Shown here: piece by piece, positions 8,618-16,689 of the stretch | How positions within the stretch are numbered: position 1 is the first letter of the stretch | Layout: each line of letters begins with the position of its first letter | Origin: Raineyella fluvialis | GTDB taxonomy: Bacteria; Actinomycetota; Actinomycetes; Propionibacteriales; Propionibacteriaceae | Length of the DNA stretch: 64,000 bases | Reading direction: 5' to 3' | Assembly: GCF_009646095.1 (NCBI RefSeq) | Contig: NZ_CP045725.1 | Span: 1,674,001 to 1,738,000, forward strand | The notes under the pieces: generated by a model | What the model was told of the DNA's origin: nothing | Databases searched by the model: none | Seen by the model: only the letters and a program-made list of their open reading frames with translations | Program-made: the position numbers and the translations under genes

Positions 8618-9802
8618 ATGGCAGTCCACACCCCTGCCCGACAAGGGCGGACGAATCCGCCCGGGGTATCGGGGCCGGCCGTCGCGGCCGCCACCGAGAT
8701 CCGTACGGCCAGCTTGCTGGGCGCCGACGGCGTACGCCTCACCGACCCCGACCTGTCGTACGGCGGGACGGACGAGGACATCGCCGGGCTGCTCCGCGAC
8801 CTGGTGCTGACCCGCCGGTTGGACACCGAGGGCACCGCCCTGCAGCGCCAGGGCCAGCTCGGCCTGTGGCCGCCGACGCTGGGCCAGGAGGCCGTCGGGG
8901 CCGGGGCGATGCGGGCGATGAAACCCGCCGACATGTGCTTCCCGTCCTACCGGGAACACGGGGCCGCCTTGGTCCGCGGCGTCGATCCGGTCGACATGAT
9001 GTCGCTGTGGCGCGGTGTCGACATGGGCGGCTGGGACCCCATCGCGACCCGCTTCAACCGGTACTCGATCGTCATCGGTTCGCATCCGCTGCACGCCGTC
9101 GGCTGGGCGATGGCGCTGCAGGCGGAGGGGGCGACCGGCACCGGCGGCCCCGACGACGGTGCGGTGCTGGCCTTCTTCGGCGACGGCGCCAGCGCCCAGG
9201 GCGACGTGAACGAGTCGTTCGTCTGGGCGGCGAGCTACCAGGCGCCGGTCGTCTTCATCGTGACGAACAACCAGTGGGCCATCTCGGTGCCCACCAGCCG
9301 TCAGACCATCGTCCCGCTGGCCCGCCGCGGCGAGGGCTTCGGCATCCCGGGGATGCGGGTCGACGGCAACGACGTGCTGGCCGTGCAGGCGGCCACCGAG
9401 GCGGCTCTCGACCGGGCCCGCTCGGGCCAGGGTCCGCAGCTGATCGAGATGTTCACCTACCGGCTGGGCGCGCACACGACGTCGGACGACCCGACGAAGT
9501 ACCGCTCGCATGCCGAGGAGGACCGCTGGCGGGCGAAGGATCCGATCGAACGGGTGCGCACCTATCTGCTCCGCGCAGGGGCCATCGATGACGCCTGGCT
9601 GCAGGCCCTGCAGACCGAGGCCGACGACTTCGCCGCCGACCTGAGGGCCCGCACCATCGCCCTCGATCCGCCGGACTACGCGGACTGGTTCGACCTGATG
9701 TACGCCGAGCAGACCGCCGAGTTGGCCGACCAGCAGCACGCCTACCGTACGTACGCCGCCTCGTTCGAGGACCACGCCGAGGACCAGGAGGGCCGTCGAT
9801 GA
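8618..9802 (+). CDS. pdhA: Pyruvate/2-oxoacid dehydrogenase E1 component, alpha subunit
   Basis: A 394-residue thiamine-diphosphate subunit of the E1 heterotetramer that decarboxylates pyruvate (or a branched-chain 2-oxoacid) and passes the acyl group to E2. LQRQGQLGLWPPTLGQEA and MCFPSYREHG fit the E1alpha substrate-channel region. The ThDP motif runs from GDGASAQGDVNESF to TNNQWAISVP (GDG...NN). The phosphorylation-loop counterpart, YRLGAHTTSDDPTKYR, matches actinobacterial PdhA/BkdA. The start has a strong AAGGAGG site. The stop overlaps the pdhB start (ATGA). Whether the substrate is pyruvate or branched-chain oxoacids cannot be settled from sequence; the operon has no E3 gene in view. 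Confidence 0.9.
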   Translation: MAVHTPARQGRTNPPGVSGPAVAAATEIRTASLLGADGVRLTDPDLSYGGTDEDIAGLLRDLVLTRRLDTEGTALQRQGQLGLWPPTLGQEAVGAGAMRAMKPADMCFPSYREHGAALVRGVDPVDMMSLWRGVDMGGWDPIATRFNRYSIVIGSHPLHAVGWAMALQAEGATGTGGPDDGAVLAFFGDGASAQGDVNESFVWAASYQAPVVFIVTNNQWAISVPTSRQTIVPLARRGEGFGIPGMRVDGNDVLAVQAATEAALDRARSGQGPQLIEMFTYRLGAHTTSDDPTKYRSHAEEDRWRAKDPIERVRTYLLRAGAIDDAWLQALQTEADDFAADLRARTIALDPPDYADWFDLMYAEQTAELADQQHAYRTYAASFEDHAEDQEGRR

Positions 9803-10833
9803 GCGCCGCCCGCGCCACCCAGGACAAGCGCGTCCGCCGCGCCCCGGTGATCACCGAGCCGACCACCCTCACGATGGGCAAGGCGCTGACGGCCGGTCTG
9901 CGCGCGGCGATGGCCGCGGACGAGAAGGTGCTGGTCGCCGGTGAGGATGTCGGGGCGCTGGGGGGCGTCTTCCGGATCACCGAGGGCCTGCTCGACGAGT
10001 TCGGGACCGAACGGGTCCGCGACACCCCGTTGGGGGAGTCCGGCATCATCGGCACCGCGATCGGCATGGCGATGCGGGGCTGGCGGCCGGTGCTGGAGAT
10101 CCAGTTTGACGGGTTCGTCTTTCCGGGCTTCAGCCAGATCACCACCCAGCTCGCGCACATCCACTCCCGCACCGGCGGGCGGGTGCCGATGCCGGTGGTC
10201 GTCCGGATCCCGTTCGAGGGCGGCATCGGCGCGATAGAGCACCACTCGGAGTCGATCGAGAGCTACTTCATCCACACTCCGGGCCTCAAGGTGGTCAGCC
10301 CCTCCAGCCCGCAGGACGCGTACTGGATGATCCAGCAGGCCGTCGCCGCGAACGATCCGGTGATCTTCCTCGAGCCCAAGCGGCTCTACCACCAGAAGGG
10401 CGAGGTCGACCCGACCGCGCCGCCGCGGGGGCTCTTCGAGTCGGCCGTGCTGCGGCCGGGCACCGACGTCACCCTGGTGTCGTACGGGGGGACGGTGCCG
10501 ACCTGCCTGGAGGCCGCCAAGGCCGCCGGCGCGGAGGGCACCAGCCTCGAGGTGATCGACCTGCGCAGCCTCTCGCCGCTCGACCTCGCGCCGGTGGAGG
10601 CGTCGGTGCGCAAGACCGGCCGCCTGGTCGTGGTGCACGAGGCGCCGCAGACCCTGGGCCCCGGTGCGGAGGTCGCCGCCCGCATCCAGGAGCACTGCTT
10701 CTGGTCGTTGGAGGCGCCCGTGCTGCGGGTCACCGGCTACGACGTGCTGTACCCGCCGAGCAAGGTGGAGCGCCACCACATCCCGGACCTGGACCGCATC
10801 CTCGACGCCGTCGACCGATCCCTCGACTACTGA
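9799..10833 (+). CDS. pdhB: Pyruvate/2-oxoacid dehydrogenase E1 component, beta subunit
   Basis: A 344-residue transketolase-like beta subunit that completes the E1 active site. It has TMGKALTAGLRAAMAADEKV, VLVAGEDVGALGGVFRIT (the conserved GEDVG), RDTPLGESGIIGTAIGMA, and the Rossmann-like C-terminal half ending in RVTGYDVLYPPSK. Normal length for the family (about 330). Starts at ATGA overlapping pdhA, so coupled translation gives 1:1 subunits. Followed 19 bp later by the E2 gene. Confidence 0.92.
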   Translation: MSAARATQDKRVRRAPVITEPTTLTMGKALTAGLRAAMAADEKVLVAGEDVGALGGVFRITEGLLDEFGTERVRDTPLGESGIIGTAIGMAMRGWRPVLEIQFDGFVFPGFSQITTQLAHIHSRTGGRVPMPVVVRIPFEGGIGAIEHHSESIESYFIHTPGLKVVSPSSPQDAYWMIQQAVAANDPVIFLEPKRLYHQKGEVDPTAPPRGLFESAVLRPGTDVTLVSYGGTVPTCLEAAKAAGAEGTSLEVIDLRSLSPLDLAPVEASVRKTGRLVVVHEAPQTLGPGAEVAARIQEHCFWSLEAPVLRVTGYDVLYPPSKVERHHIPDLDRILDAVDRSLDY

Positions 10834-10852
10834 CCGCGGAAGGACACACCCC

Positions 10853-12262
10853 ATGAAGCGTTTCCCACTCCCGGATCCGGGTGAGGGTCTCACCGAGGCC
10901 GAAATCGTCACCTGGCTGGTCGCCGTCGGCGACGAGGTGAAGGTCAACGACCCGATCGTGGAGATCGAGACGAGCAAGTCGCTGGTCGAACTCCCCAGCC
11001 CCTGGGCCGGCCGGGTCGTCGAACTGCTCTCCCAGCCGGGTGAGGTCGTCGAGGTCGGCACCGAGATCATCGTGATCGATGACGGCGAGGCGGACTCGGA
11101 CGAAGGGTCCGGGCCCAGCGCGGGCGCGGGTGCGGGCGCGGGTGCGGCCGAGCCGGCGGCACCCGAGACGTCCGCTGCGGAGGGGGCCACCCCGGAGGCG
11201 CTTGCTCCGGCCCCCGCCACCGATGCTGCCGGCGCCGAGGCCCCCGCAGCCGCGTCGTCCTATCTGGTCGGCTACGGGCCTGAGGCCGCCGCGACCGCTC
11301 GTCGCCCGCGCAAGCCGGGCGCCGCGATGGCCAAGCCCCCGGTCCGCAAGTACGCGCGGGACCGCGGCGTACGCCTCCGTGAGGTCCCCGGCACGGGCCC
11401 TGGTGGGACCGTCACGTACGCCGACGTGGACGCCTGGCTGGCCGGTGCCGGTCGGCCCGTCGACCAGGGCACCCGGACGGAGCCGCCGGTCCCGCCGGTC
11501 GCCGAGGTCAGCGGGTCGGAGCACGAGGAGTACCTCGCCGGGCCCCCCAAGCTGTCGTACGGGCGGGTGCCGGTGCGCGGGATCCGCAAGGCGACCGCCG
11601 CGGCCGTGACGAAGTCCCTGTTCACGGCACCGCACGTCACCGAGTGGCTGACCTGTGACGTGACGGCGACGATGGATCTGGTGGAGCGGCTGAAGGATGC
11701 CCGTGAGTTCCGCGACGTGCGGGTCTCGCCGATGCTGATGGTCGCCAAGGCCGCCTGCCTGGCGCTGCGGACCAACCCGGAGCTCAACGCCCGCTGGGAC
11801 GAGGCCGCGCAGGAGATCGTCTACTACGGCGACGTCAACCTCGGGGTGGCCGCCGCGACCCCGCGCGGGCTGCTGGTGCCCAACATCAAGGGCGCCGACC
11901 AGATGGGCCTCCTCGAGCTGGCCCGGCACTTCGGCGAACTGACGCGAACGGCCCGGGACGGGCGGACGACCCCGGCGGAACTGCGCGGGGGGACGTTCAC
12001 CATCACCAACGTCGGCGTGTTCGGCGTCGACGCCGGCACCCCGATCCTCAACAACGGCGAGTCCGGCATCCTCTGCCTCGGTGCGATCTCGCGGCGTCCT
12101 TGGGTGGTCGGCCATGGCTCGGAGGAACGGATCGAACCGCGCTGGGTGACCACCCTGGCGGTGTCCTTCGACCATCGACTCGTCGACGGGGAGGGCGGAT
12201 CGAAGTTCCTCGCCGACGTCGCGCGGCTGCTGGCCGATCCGGCGCTGGCGCTGCTCTTCTGA
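10853..12262 (+). CDS. pdhC: Dihydrolipoamide acyltransferase E2 component
   Basis: A 469-residue E2. The N-terminal lipoyl domain (residues 1-80) has VEIETSKSLVELPSP with the lipoylated lysine. A flexible Ala/Pro/Glu linker (80-150) follows, then a peripheral-subunit-binding domain (about 160-200: PPVRKYARDRGVRLREVPG, then GTGPGGTVTYADV). The C-terminal catalytic domain has TITNVGVFGVDAGTPILN and SFDHRLVDGEGG, which carries the HxxxDG active site. The ATG at 10853 begins the standard MKRFPLPDPGEGLTEAE; an open frame upstream is only the pdhB shadow. Ends 32 bp before a strong hairpin. Confidence 0.93.
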   Translation: MKRFPLPDPGEGLTEAEIVTWLVAVGDEVKVNDPIVEIETSKSLVELPSPWAGRVVELLSQPGEVVEVGTEIIVIDDGEADSDEGSGPSAGAGAGAGAAEPAAPETSAAEGATPEALAPAPATDAAGAEAPAAASSYLVGYGPEAAATARRPRKPGAAMAKPPVRKYARDRGVRLREVPGTGPGGTVTYADVDAWLAGAGRPVDQGTRTEPPVPPVAEVSGSEHEEYLAGPPKLSYGRVPVRGIRKATAAAVTKSLFTAPHVTEWLTCDVTATMDLVERLKDAREFRDVRVSPMLMVAKAACLALRTNPELNARWDEAAQEIVYYGDVNLGVAAATPRGLLVPNIKGADQMGLLELARHFGELTRTARDGRTTPAELRGGTFTITNVGVFGVDAGTPILNNGESGILCLGAISRRPWVVGHGSEERIEPRWVTTLAVSFDHRLVDGEGGSKFLADVARLLADPALALLF

Positions 12263-12294
12263 CGGCCGCCTGCGCCTGCCGTCCAAGGTCGCAT

Positions 12295-12329
12295 GTCGCC
12301 CGGGTCCCCTGCCGAGGGGCCCGGGCGAC
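12295..12329 (+). terminator. Hairpin after the pdh operon
   Basis: A near-perfect 14-15-bp GC-rich stem (left arm GTCGCCCGGGTCCCC with one bulged T, right arm GGGGCCCGGGCGAC) encloses a 6-base loop, 32 bp after the E2 stop. No U-tract follows, which is usual for high-GC actinobacterial terminators. Confidence 0.65.
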
Positions 12330-12693
12330 CAGCGTTCAGGGGCGCCGTTGAGGTTTCGTACGGCTCTGGCCGCGCGGACGAGCGGGCGGGATCAGCAGTC
12401 GGCCCAGGTCCCGATCGGGAAGTATGTTCTCGAATTTCGATTTCACCCGGGGGATGACAACCTCACCTGTCCGCTGCGCACCCCCCGCCGGACGGATGTA
12501 CGCAACGGCGCGGCTCAGCACCTCCCCGAGACGGCATCGAAGGCCGCCGACACCCCCGTGGTGTCACCCCGCGGGTGAAATGCGAATTGGATAGCAGACA
12601 TCAGTTTCGGGACACCCGAACGGTGACCCGTGACGACGTGCGGGCCCGACCAGGCGCGAGACCGAGGTACGTCCCTCAGGCCGAGGTACCTCC
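12330..12693. other. Intergenic stretch between convergent genes, no convincing gene
   Basis: This 364-bp spacer lies between two convergent genes. It contains two adjacent small hairpins, GACACC/GGTGTC (12549-12565) and ACCC/GGGT (12566-12576), and near its right end a duplicated CCTCAGGCCGAGGT motif. These may end transcription from the minus-strand gene. A 61-codon minus-strand frame at 12336-12521 is open but shows no recognisable motif or ribosome site, so I do not call it. Confidence 0.5.
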
Positions 12694-13788
12694 TCAGGCC
12701 GAGGTGGTCGGCCTGTCGTTATCGGACCGGCCTGCGTCGGTTCGCCCTGCGTCCGCGTCGGCCGACTCGTCGTTCTCGGTGCCTTCCGCACGGTCGCGCG
12801 TCGTCCCGACCTGCTCGCGGATCGCCCGGGTGTCGTCGCCCAGCCGGACCATGGCGAGGGCGACCTCGATCCCGACCCGGACCGCGAGGATCCAGGCAGC
12901 CAGCACCACGGCGCCCCAGATCAGCGCGGACAGGCCCGCGGCGCCACCGATGGAGAAGCCGTCGATGATGGCCCCCAGCCAGTAGAGGACGCCGGCGACG
13001 ACGAGGAGGACATACAGGGGCTTGGCCACCAAGGGCGCGGCGGGCTCGGCGAAGGTCAGGTCGCGCAGAGCCGCGATGATCCCCTCGCCCGGGGACCTCG
13101 GCGCGGCCGGCGGCACCGGGCGGAGGCCGGGCACGGGGGAGGAGGGGTGCCCGGAGGTGTCGGTGAGGGGGTCCGCGCCCACCGGCTGACCCGGTTGGCC
13201 GTACGACTGGGGGTACGACCGGCCGTAGGCGTCGCCCGATCCGGGCTGGCCGAAGGCGGCCCCACCGTACGGCTCTGCTTGGTAACCCTGTCCCTGGTAA
13301 CCCTGTCCCTGGTACGGCTGCCCCTGGTGGGCCTCACCCTGACGCTCGCCCGGGTAGGACTGGCCCCGTTCCCACGGTGCGCCGTAGCCGCCGTGAGCCT
13401 GGGGTGCCGAGGAACCTGAATGCGGCGAGGGCTGGGGGTGCGGAGAAGGCTGCGCGTACGGGCCGGACTGCGCATACCGGGCGGGTGGGGCGTAGGGGTC
13501 TGCCGGGGCGTAGGGGTCTGCCGGGGCGTAGGGGCCGGCCGGGGCGTACGGCTGGTCGGATGACCCGGAGGTGTCCGGCGCGGACGCGTGCCCGGTGGGC
13601 CGGCTGGAGGGGATGCCCTCCCGGTTCTCTCCGCCGAGGCCGATGCCCTCGGCCCAGACATGCGTCGACTCCTCGGCCCCCGCGGTGTTGGCGTCCTGGG
13701 CGGAGGGCTGGGACCGGGAGGGGCGGTAGCGGCGGTCGCCGCTGCGCGGGTCGTACGGTCCGGGCTGGTTCGGGGCCTGGGTCATCAT
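12694..13788 (-). CDS. DUF4282-domain membrane protein with long Pro/Gly/Tyr-rich N-terminus
   Basis: 364 residues. Residues 1-235 are low-complexity, with repeats such as PYAPADPYAPADPYAP and YQGQGYQGQGYQ and many Gln, Pro, Gly and Tyr, and are predicted disordered. Residues ~240-330 hold a two-helix membrane domain (LRDLTFAEPAAPLVAKPLY, two hydrophobic spans, then a VRVGIEVALAMVRLGDDTRAI stretch cut to its key part EVALAMVRLGDDTR) matching DUF4282. The C-terminal 35 residues are acidic and disordered. DUF4282 proteins are common in actinobacteria, often with such tails, and have no established function. Probably an inner-membrane scaffold with a cytoplasmic disordered tail, by analogy only. 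Monocistronic. Confidence 0.75.
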   Translation of the reverse strand: MMTQAPNQPGPYDPRSGDRRYRPSRSQPSAQDANTAGAEESTHVWAEGIGLGGENREGIPSSRPTGHASAPDTSGSSDQPYAPAGPYAPADPYAPADPYAPPARYAQSGPYAQPSPHPQPSPHSGSSAPQAHGGYGAPWERGQSYPGERQGEAHQGQPYQGQGYQGQGYQAEPYGGAAFGQPGSGDAYGRSYPQSYGQPGQPVGADPLTDTSGHPSSPVPGLRPVPPAAPRSPGEGIIAALRDLTFAEPAAPLVAKPLYVLLVVAGVLYWLGAIIDGFSIGGAAGLSALIWGAVVLAAWILAVRVGIEVALAMVRLGDDTRAIREQVGTTRDRAEGTENDESADADAGRTDAGRSDNDRPTTSA

Positions 13789-14033
13789 GCGGTCCTATCA
13801 AGAACGCCGCGGCCCCGGAACCGCCGGAGGCGGCCGGGACAGCGACGTGGCTGTCCTGTCGATGTCGCCGGCCCGGGATGCACGGTGTCGGTCCGGGCTC
13901 CGGTCCGGCTGCCCCCGACTCTAGGTGCATCTCTCCAGCCCCGACAGGGCGGTGCGGCAGGTGGTACGTCGCTGTGAATCAGCCGATCCCTGTGGGCGGG
14001 CTGGGGAGGATGCGCTGCCCCGTCAGTGCCCCG

Positions 14034-15029
14034 TCAGTGCCCCAGCAGTGTTCCCAACTGCTCCGCGTCCACGGTCATCGGCACGAACTGGGCCAGCAGC
14101 GAGCGCTGGTCAGGTCCGAGTTCGCGGTCCAGATGGGCGATCCGGGGGTGCCGGACCCGGACTGCGGTGGTGCCGTAGAGGGCGGCGAGGTTGAGCAGAG
14201 CCGTGCTGGTGGCGCCCAGGGCGACCCGGGCCGACACCACGTCCGGGTCCATCTCGGCCGGCCCGTTCCCGTACGCCACCGGGAGGTCCTGGTAGAGGTC
14301 GTCGGGGTCGGCGGGATGTGGCCGGATGACGAAGTCGAGGCCCGCCGCGGTCACCGCGGCGCCGACGGTCCGCAGGTGCGCCCGATAGTCAGCGGCCGGC
14401 CACAGCCCCATCGCCACCCACGGCTGGGCCAGGTAGACCGCACGATCCGCCCGCGGGTCGGGCGCCGGCACCCGCCGGCGGAACTCGTCGGCGACCAGCT
14501 CGTTCACCCGCCACGCCCCTGCCTCGCGCAGGTAGAGCGCCCAGCGCTCGTCGGTGAGCCGAGCGACGGCGGTTGACACGGCTGCGGCGCGGACGGTCGG
14601 CCAGACCCGGCCCCCACCCTGGCGCACCCAGGCGTCGCGACGTGTCCGCCAGGTGCCGTACGTCCCGAGGCCCTCGTCCACGACGACGACCCGTGGCCGG
14701 TGCTGCGGCTGGTGGGCCACCATCCGGGCCCACGGCTTGATGCCCGGCGCCCCGACGGCCAGGTAGACCCAGTCGACGCCACGTTCCGGGGCGAGGGCCC
14801 GGGGGTCGGGGTCGGTGACCACGGTGAGCCGGGGATCCTCGGGCAGGAAGGACGCGATGTCGGCGTCGGAGACCGTCGTCCGGCCGAGGAACCCCCCGGT
14901 GCCCAGGCTGCGGACGACGATCTCGCCGCGGCGGGTCGCGAGCAGGTGGCGCACGTACGAGGCGATGTGGACGAGATGGGTGCGGTTGCGCACCCCGGAC
15001 AGGGTGACGGCGACGGGCCGGTCGGTCAT
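14034..15029 (-). CDS. Polysialyltransferase-like glycosyltransferase
   Basis: About 331 residues, soluble, with the look of a GT-B-type enzyme. VVVVDEGLGTYGTWRTRR, FVIRPHPADPDDLYQDLP and ARVALGATSTALLNLAALYG match the DEG, HP and S-x-ST motifs of bacterial polysialyltransferase/GT52-type sialyltransferases. The closeness to a nonulosonic acid synthase gene (pseI at 45 kb) makes a nonulosonate donor plausible, but that is inference. I prefer the ATG at 15029, preceded by AGGAGA at a good distance; a GTG at 15053 overlaps the upstream stop (GTGA) and is the alternative. Last of a three-gene minus-strand set. Confidence 0.5.
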   Translation of the reverse strand: MTDRPVAVTLSGVRNRTHLVHIASYVRHLLATRRGEIVVRSLGTGGFLGRTTVSDADIASFLPEDPRLTVVTDPDPRALAPERGVDWVYLAVGAPGIKPWARMVAHQPQHRPRVVVVDEGLGTYGTWRTRRDAWVRQGGGRVWPTVRAAAVSTAVARLTDERWALYLREAGAWRVNELVADEFRRRVPAPDPRADRAVYLAQPWVAMGLWPAADYRAHLRTVGAAVTAAGLDFVIRPHPADPDDLYQDLPVAYGNGPAEMDPDVVSARVALGATSTALLNLAALYGTTAVRVRHPRIAHLDRELGPDQRSLLAQFVPMTVDAEQLGTLLGH

Positions 15030-15049
15030 CGGCGTCTCCTGGGGGTGGC

Positions 15050-15553
15050 TCACCCGGTCAGGCTACCGGGCGAGGGTGGGCCAGCCGTGCCCGTGCTCAC
15101 CCGGATCGTGCGGCCGTCGGGTGCCGTGCGGTCCAGGGTGTGGACCCGCAGAGGGGTGCCGGCGGCGGGGTCGGCCGGCAGGCCGTGGAGGTCGATCCAC
15201 AGCAGGATCGGGGTGTCGGTGAGCTTCGCGCAGACCTCGGCCCTCGTCCAGCGGGTCCAGAAGTCCTGGTCGCCGAACCGTCGCGTCAGGGCGGCCGGGA
15301 GCGGGCGGTCGGCGTACTCGGCATCGATCGCATACCGGTCGATGCCGGTGAGGTCGGCGGGCAACCACGACAGGACGGTGTCGTCGGGCAGGTGGGTCCG
15401 CGCCGGGGAGCCGTACGCCGGCCGGTGCCCACCCTGGGGCCCGCGCGGACGGTCCGGGTGCTCGATGGTGACGAGAATCTCAGCTGGGTCGGGAGGAAGG
15501 CCGCCCTTGGGTGAACCGTGCTCGGCGGGTGCCGGAACCGGACTGCTGGCCAT
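15050..15553 (-). CDS. Possible 4'-phosphopantetheinyl transferase superfamily protein
   Basis: A 167-residue protein. The central part reads TGIDRYAIDAEYADRP, then FWTRWTRAEVCAKL. The WTRAEVCAK block resembles the W-x-x-K-E-A-x-x-K motif that binds Mg-CoA in Sfp/AcpS enzymes, and GID resembles their first aspartate motif. The N-terminal 40 residues and C-terminal 30 residues are Pro/Gly-rich. If correct, it would charge an acyl carrier protein with phosphopantetheine; such a carrier is encoded at 36.3 kb. The match is partial (the usual Lys before Glu is Ala here), so the call is tentative. It overlaps the downstream gene and lies 11 bp after the GT2 stop. Confidence 0.4.
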   Translation of the reverse strand: MASSPVPAPAEHGSPKGGLPPDPAEILVTIEHPDRPRGPQGGHRPAYGSPARTHLPDDTVLSWLPADLTGIDRYAIDAEYADRPLPAALTRRFGDQDFWTRWTRAEVCAKLTDTPILLWIDLHGLPADPAAGTPLRVHTLDRTAPDGRTIRVSTGTAGPPSPGSLTG

Positions 15554-15564
15554 CGCCGGTGCGA

Positions 15565-16431
15565 TCAGATGATCGGCGGACGGCCCAGCGCGGTCATCCG
15601 GGCCACGGTCCGCCAGGAGATCGGGTGCCGGGGGCCCGGATCGGTCGTCCAGCCCTCGCGCAGGCCCTCGAACCAGATCCCCAGCGCCTCCCGGTCATGC
15701 ACCCGCGCCACCGTGATCAGCACCCAGATGGCGACGTACTTCCAGTCGAGCGGGTGGGGGAGGTTGCGGCGGGCGACCCACACCCGGTTGCGGGCGTTCA
15801 TCCGGTAGAACACCGCATGCCGGCTGGCCGGCAGGGCCGGGTGATGGACGACGATGCCGGGGGCGTAGGTGATCCGCCAGCCGGCGTCGAGCAGCCGCAT
15901 CGCCAGGTCGATGCCCTCGTGCCCGTAGAAGAAGTGCCCCGGCCAGCCGCCGACCTGCTCGAAGGCGGTCCGTCGCTCCAGGTGCACGCCCTCCCAGAAC
16001 ACCACGGTGTCGCCGCCCCGTTCGGCGCTCCGGGCGTCCAGCCGGGGTACCCAGCGACGCGGTCCCGGCTTGCCGTCGGGATCGGTCGGCCGCGGCTGGA
16101 CGATCGCGAGGTGCGGATCGGACTCCATCACCGCGACCATCCGGGCCAGCGTGTCGGGCTCCGGCAGCCACGCGTCGTCGTCGTAGAAGAGGATGTAGTC
16201 GCCGTGGGACAGCCGGGCGCCGACGTTGCGGCCCTCCGGAATGCCGAGGTTGTCCGGCTCGTGGTGGGTCCGGACCCCGTCGGGCAGCCCGGTCGGCTCC
16301 CACGCGTTGCCGACCACCAGCACGTCGAGATCCACCCCGGTCTGCGCCAGCAGCGTCTCGAGGGCCTTGGCGAGTTCGACGGGGCGGGTGCCCTGGGACA
16401 GCACGACGGCGGCGACGGTGGGGAGCGGCAT
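15565..16431 (-). CDS. Family 2 glycosyltransferase
   Basis: 288 residues, a GT-A fold enzyme. It starts with TVAAVVLSQGTRPVELAKAL, has the nucleotide-sugar site YILFYDDDAWLPEPDTLARM with the DDD metal motif, and the acceptor-side block FFYGHEGIDLAMRLLDAGW, where the E-D-D/E base sits. The family layout is like rhamnosyl- and galactofuranosyl-type GT2 enzymes. There is no membrane span, but there are several basic and aromatic C-terminal residues. First gene of the minus-strand trio with the PPTase-like and polysialyltransferase-like genes, and divergent from the membrane protein at 16690. Donor and acceptor unknown; probably cell-surface glycan synthesis. Confidence 0.82.
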   Translation of the reverse strand: MPLPTVAAVVLSQGTRPVELAKALETLLAQTGVDLDVLVVGNAWEPTGLPDGVRTHHEPDNLGIPEGRNVGARLSHGDYILFYDDDAWLPEPDTLARMVAVMESDPHLAIVQPRPTDPDGKPGPRRWVPRLDARSAERGGDTVVFWEGVHLERRTAFEQVGGWPGHFFYGHEGIDLAMRLLDAGWRITYAPGIVVHHPALPASRHAVFYRMNARNRVWVARRNLPHPLDWKYVAIWVLITVARVHDREALGIWFEGLREGWTTDPGPRHPISWRTVARMTALGRPPII

Positions 16432-16689
16432 GGGGACCTCCGGTGGGACGGCTCTGGGATGAGGCTATCGGAGCCGTACGACACCCGAGGGGCTCCGGGC
16501 CAGAGCCCCGAGGCGCCCCGGGCCGGCCGCACCCGAGCTGCAGTCCCTGCCTCGCGACCAACGAGCCCTGCGTTCGCCGCCGCGCCCGGTCGCCGGTTAG
16601 GGTTTCGGAGGCACGGCGGTGACGGCAGACGGACCGCGCCCGGACCTGGGACGGGGCCGCAACGACTCGAGCGGACAGGAAGTGACGAC

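Noticed and set aside
12336-12521. A 61-codon minus-strand frame in the spacer after the pdh operon
   Set aside because: No motif, no ribosome site, and it lies in a termination zone between convergent genes.
15511-16689. Upstream extension of the GT-C-like gene to 15511
   Set aside because: Antisense to the GT2 gene at 15565-16431 with shadow-type composition; the ATG at 16690 fits the first membrane span.
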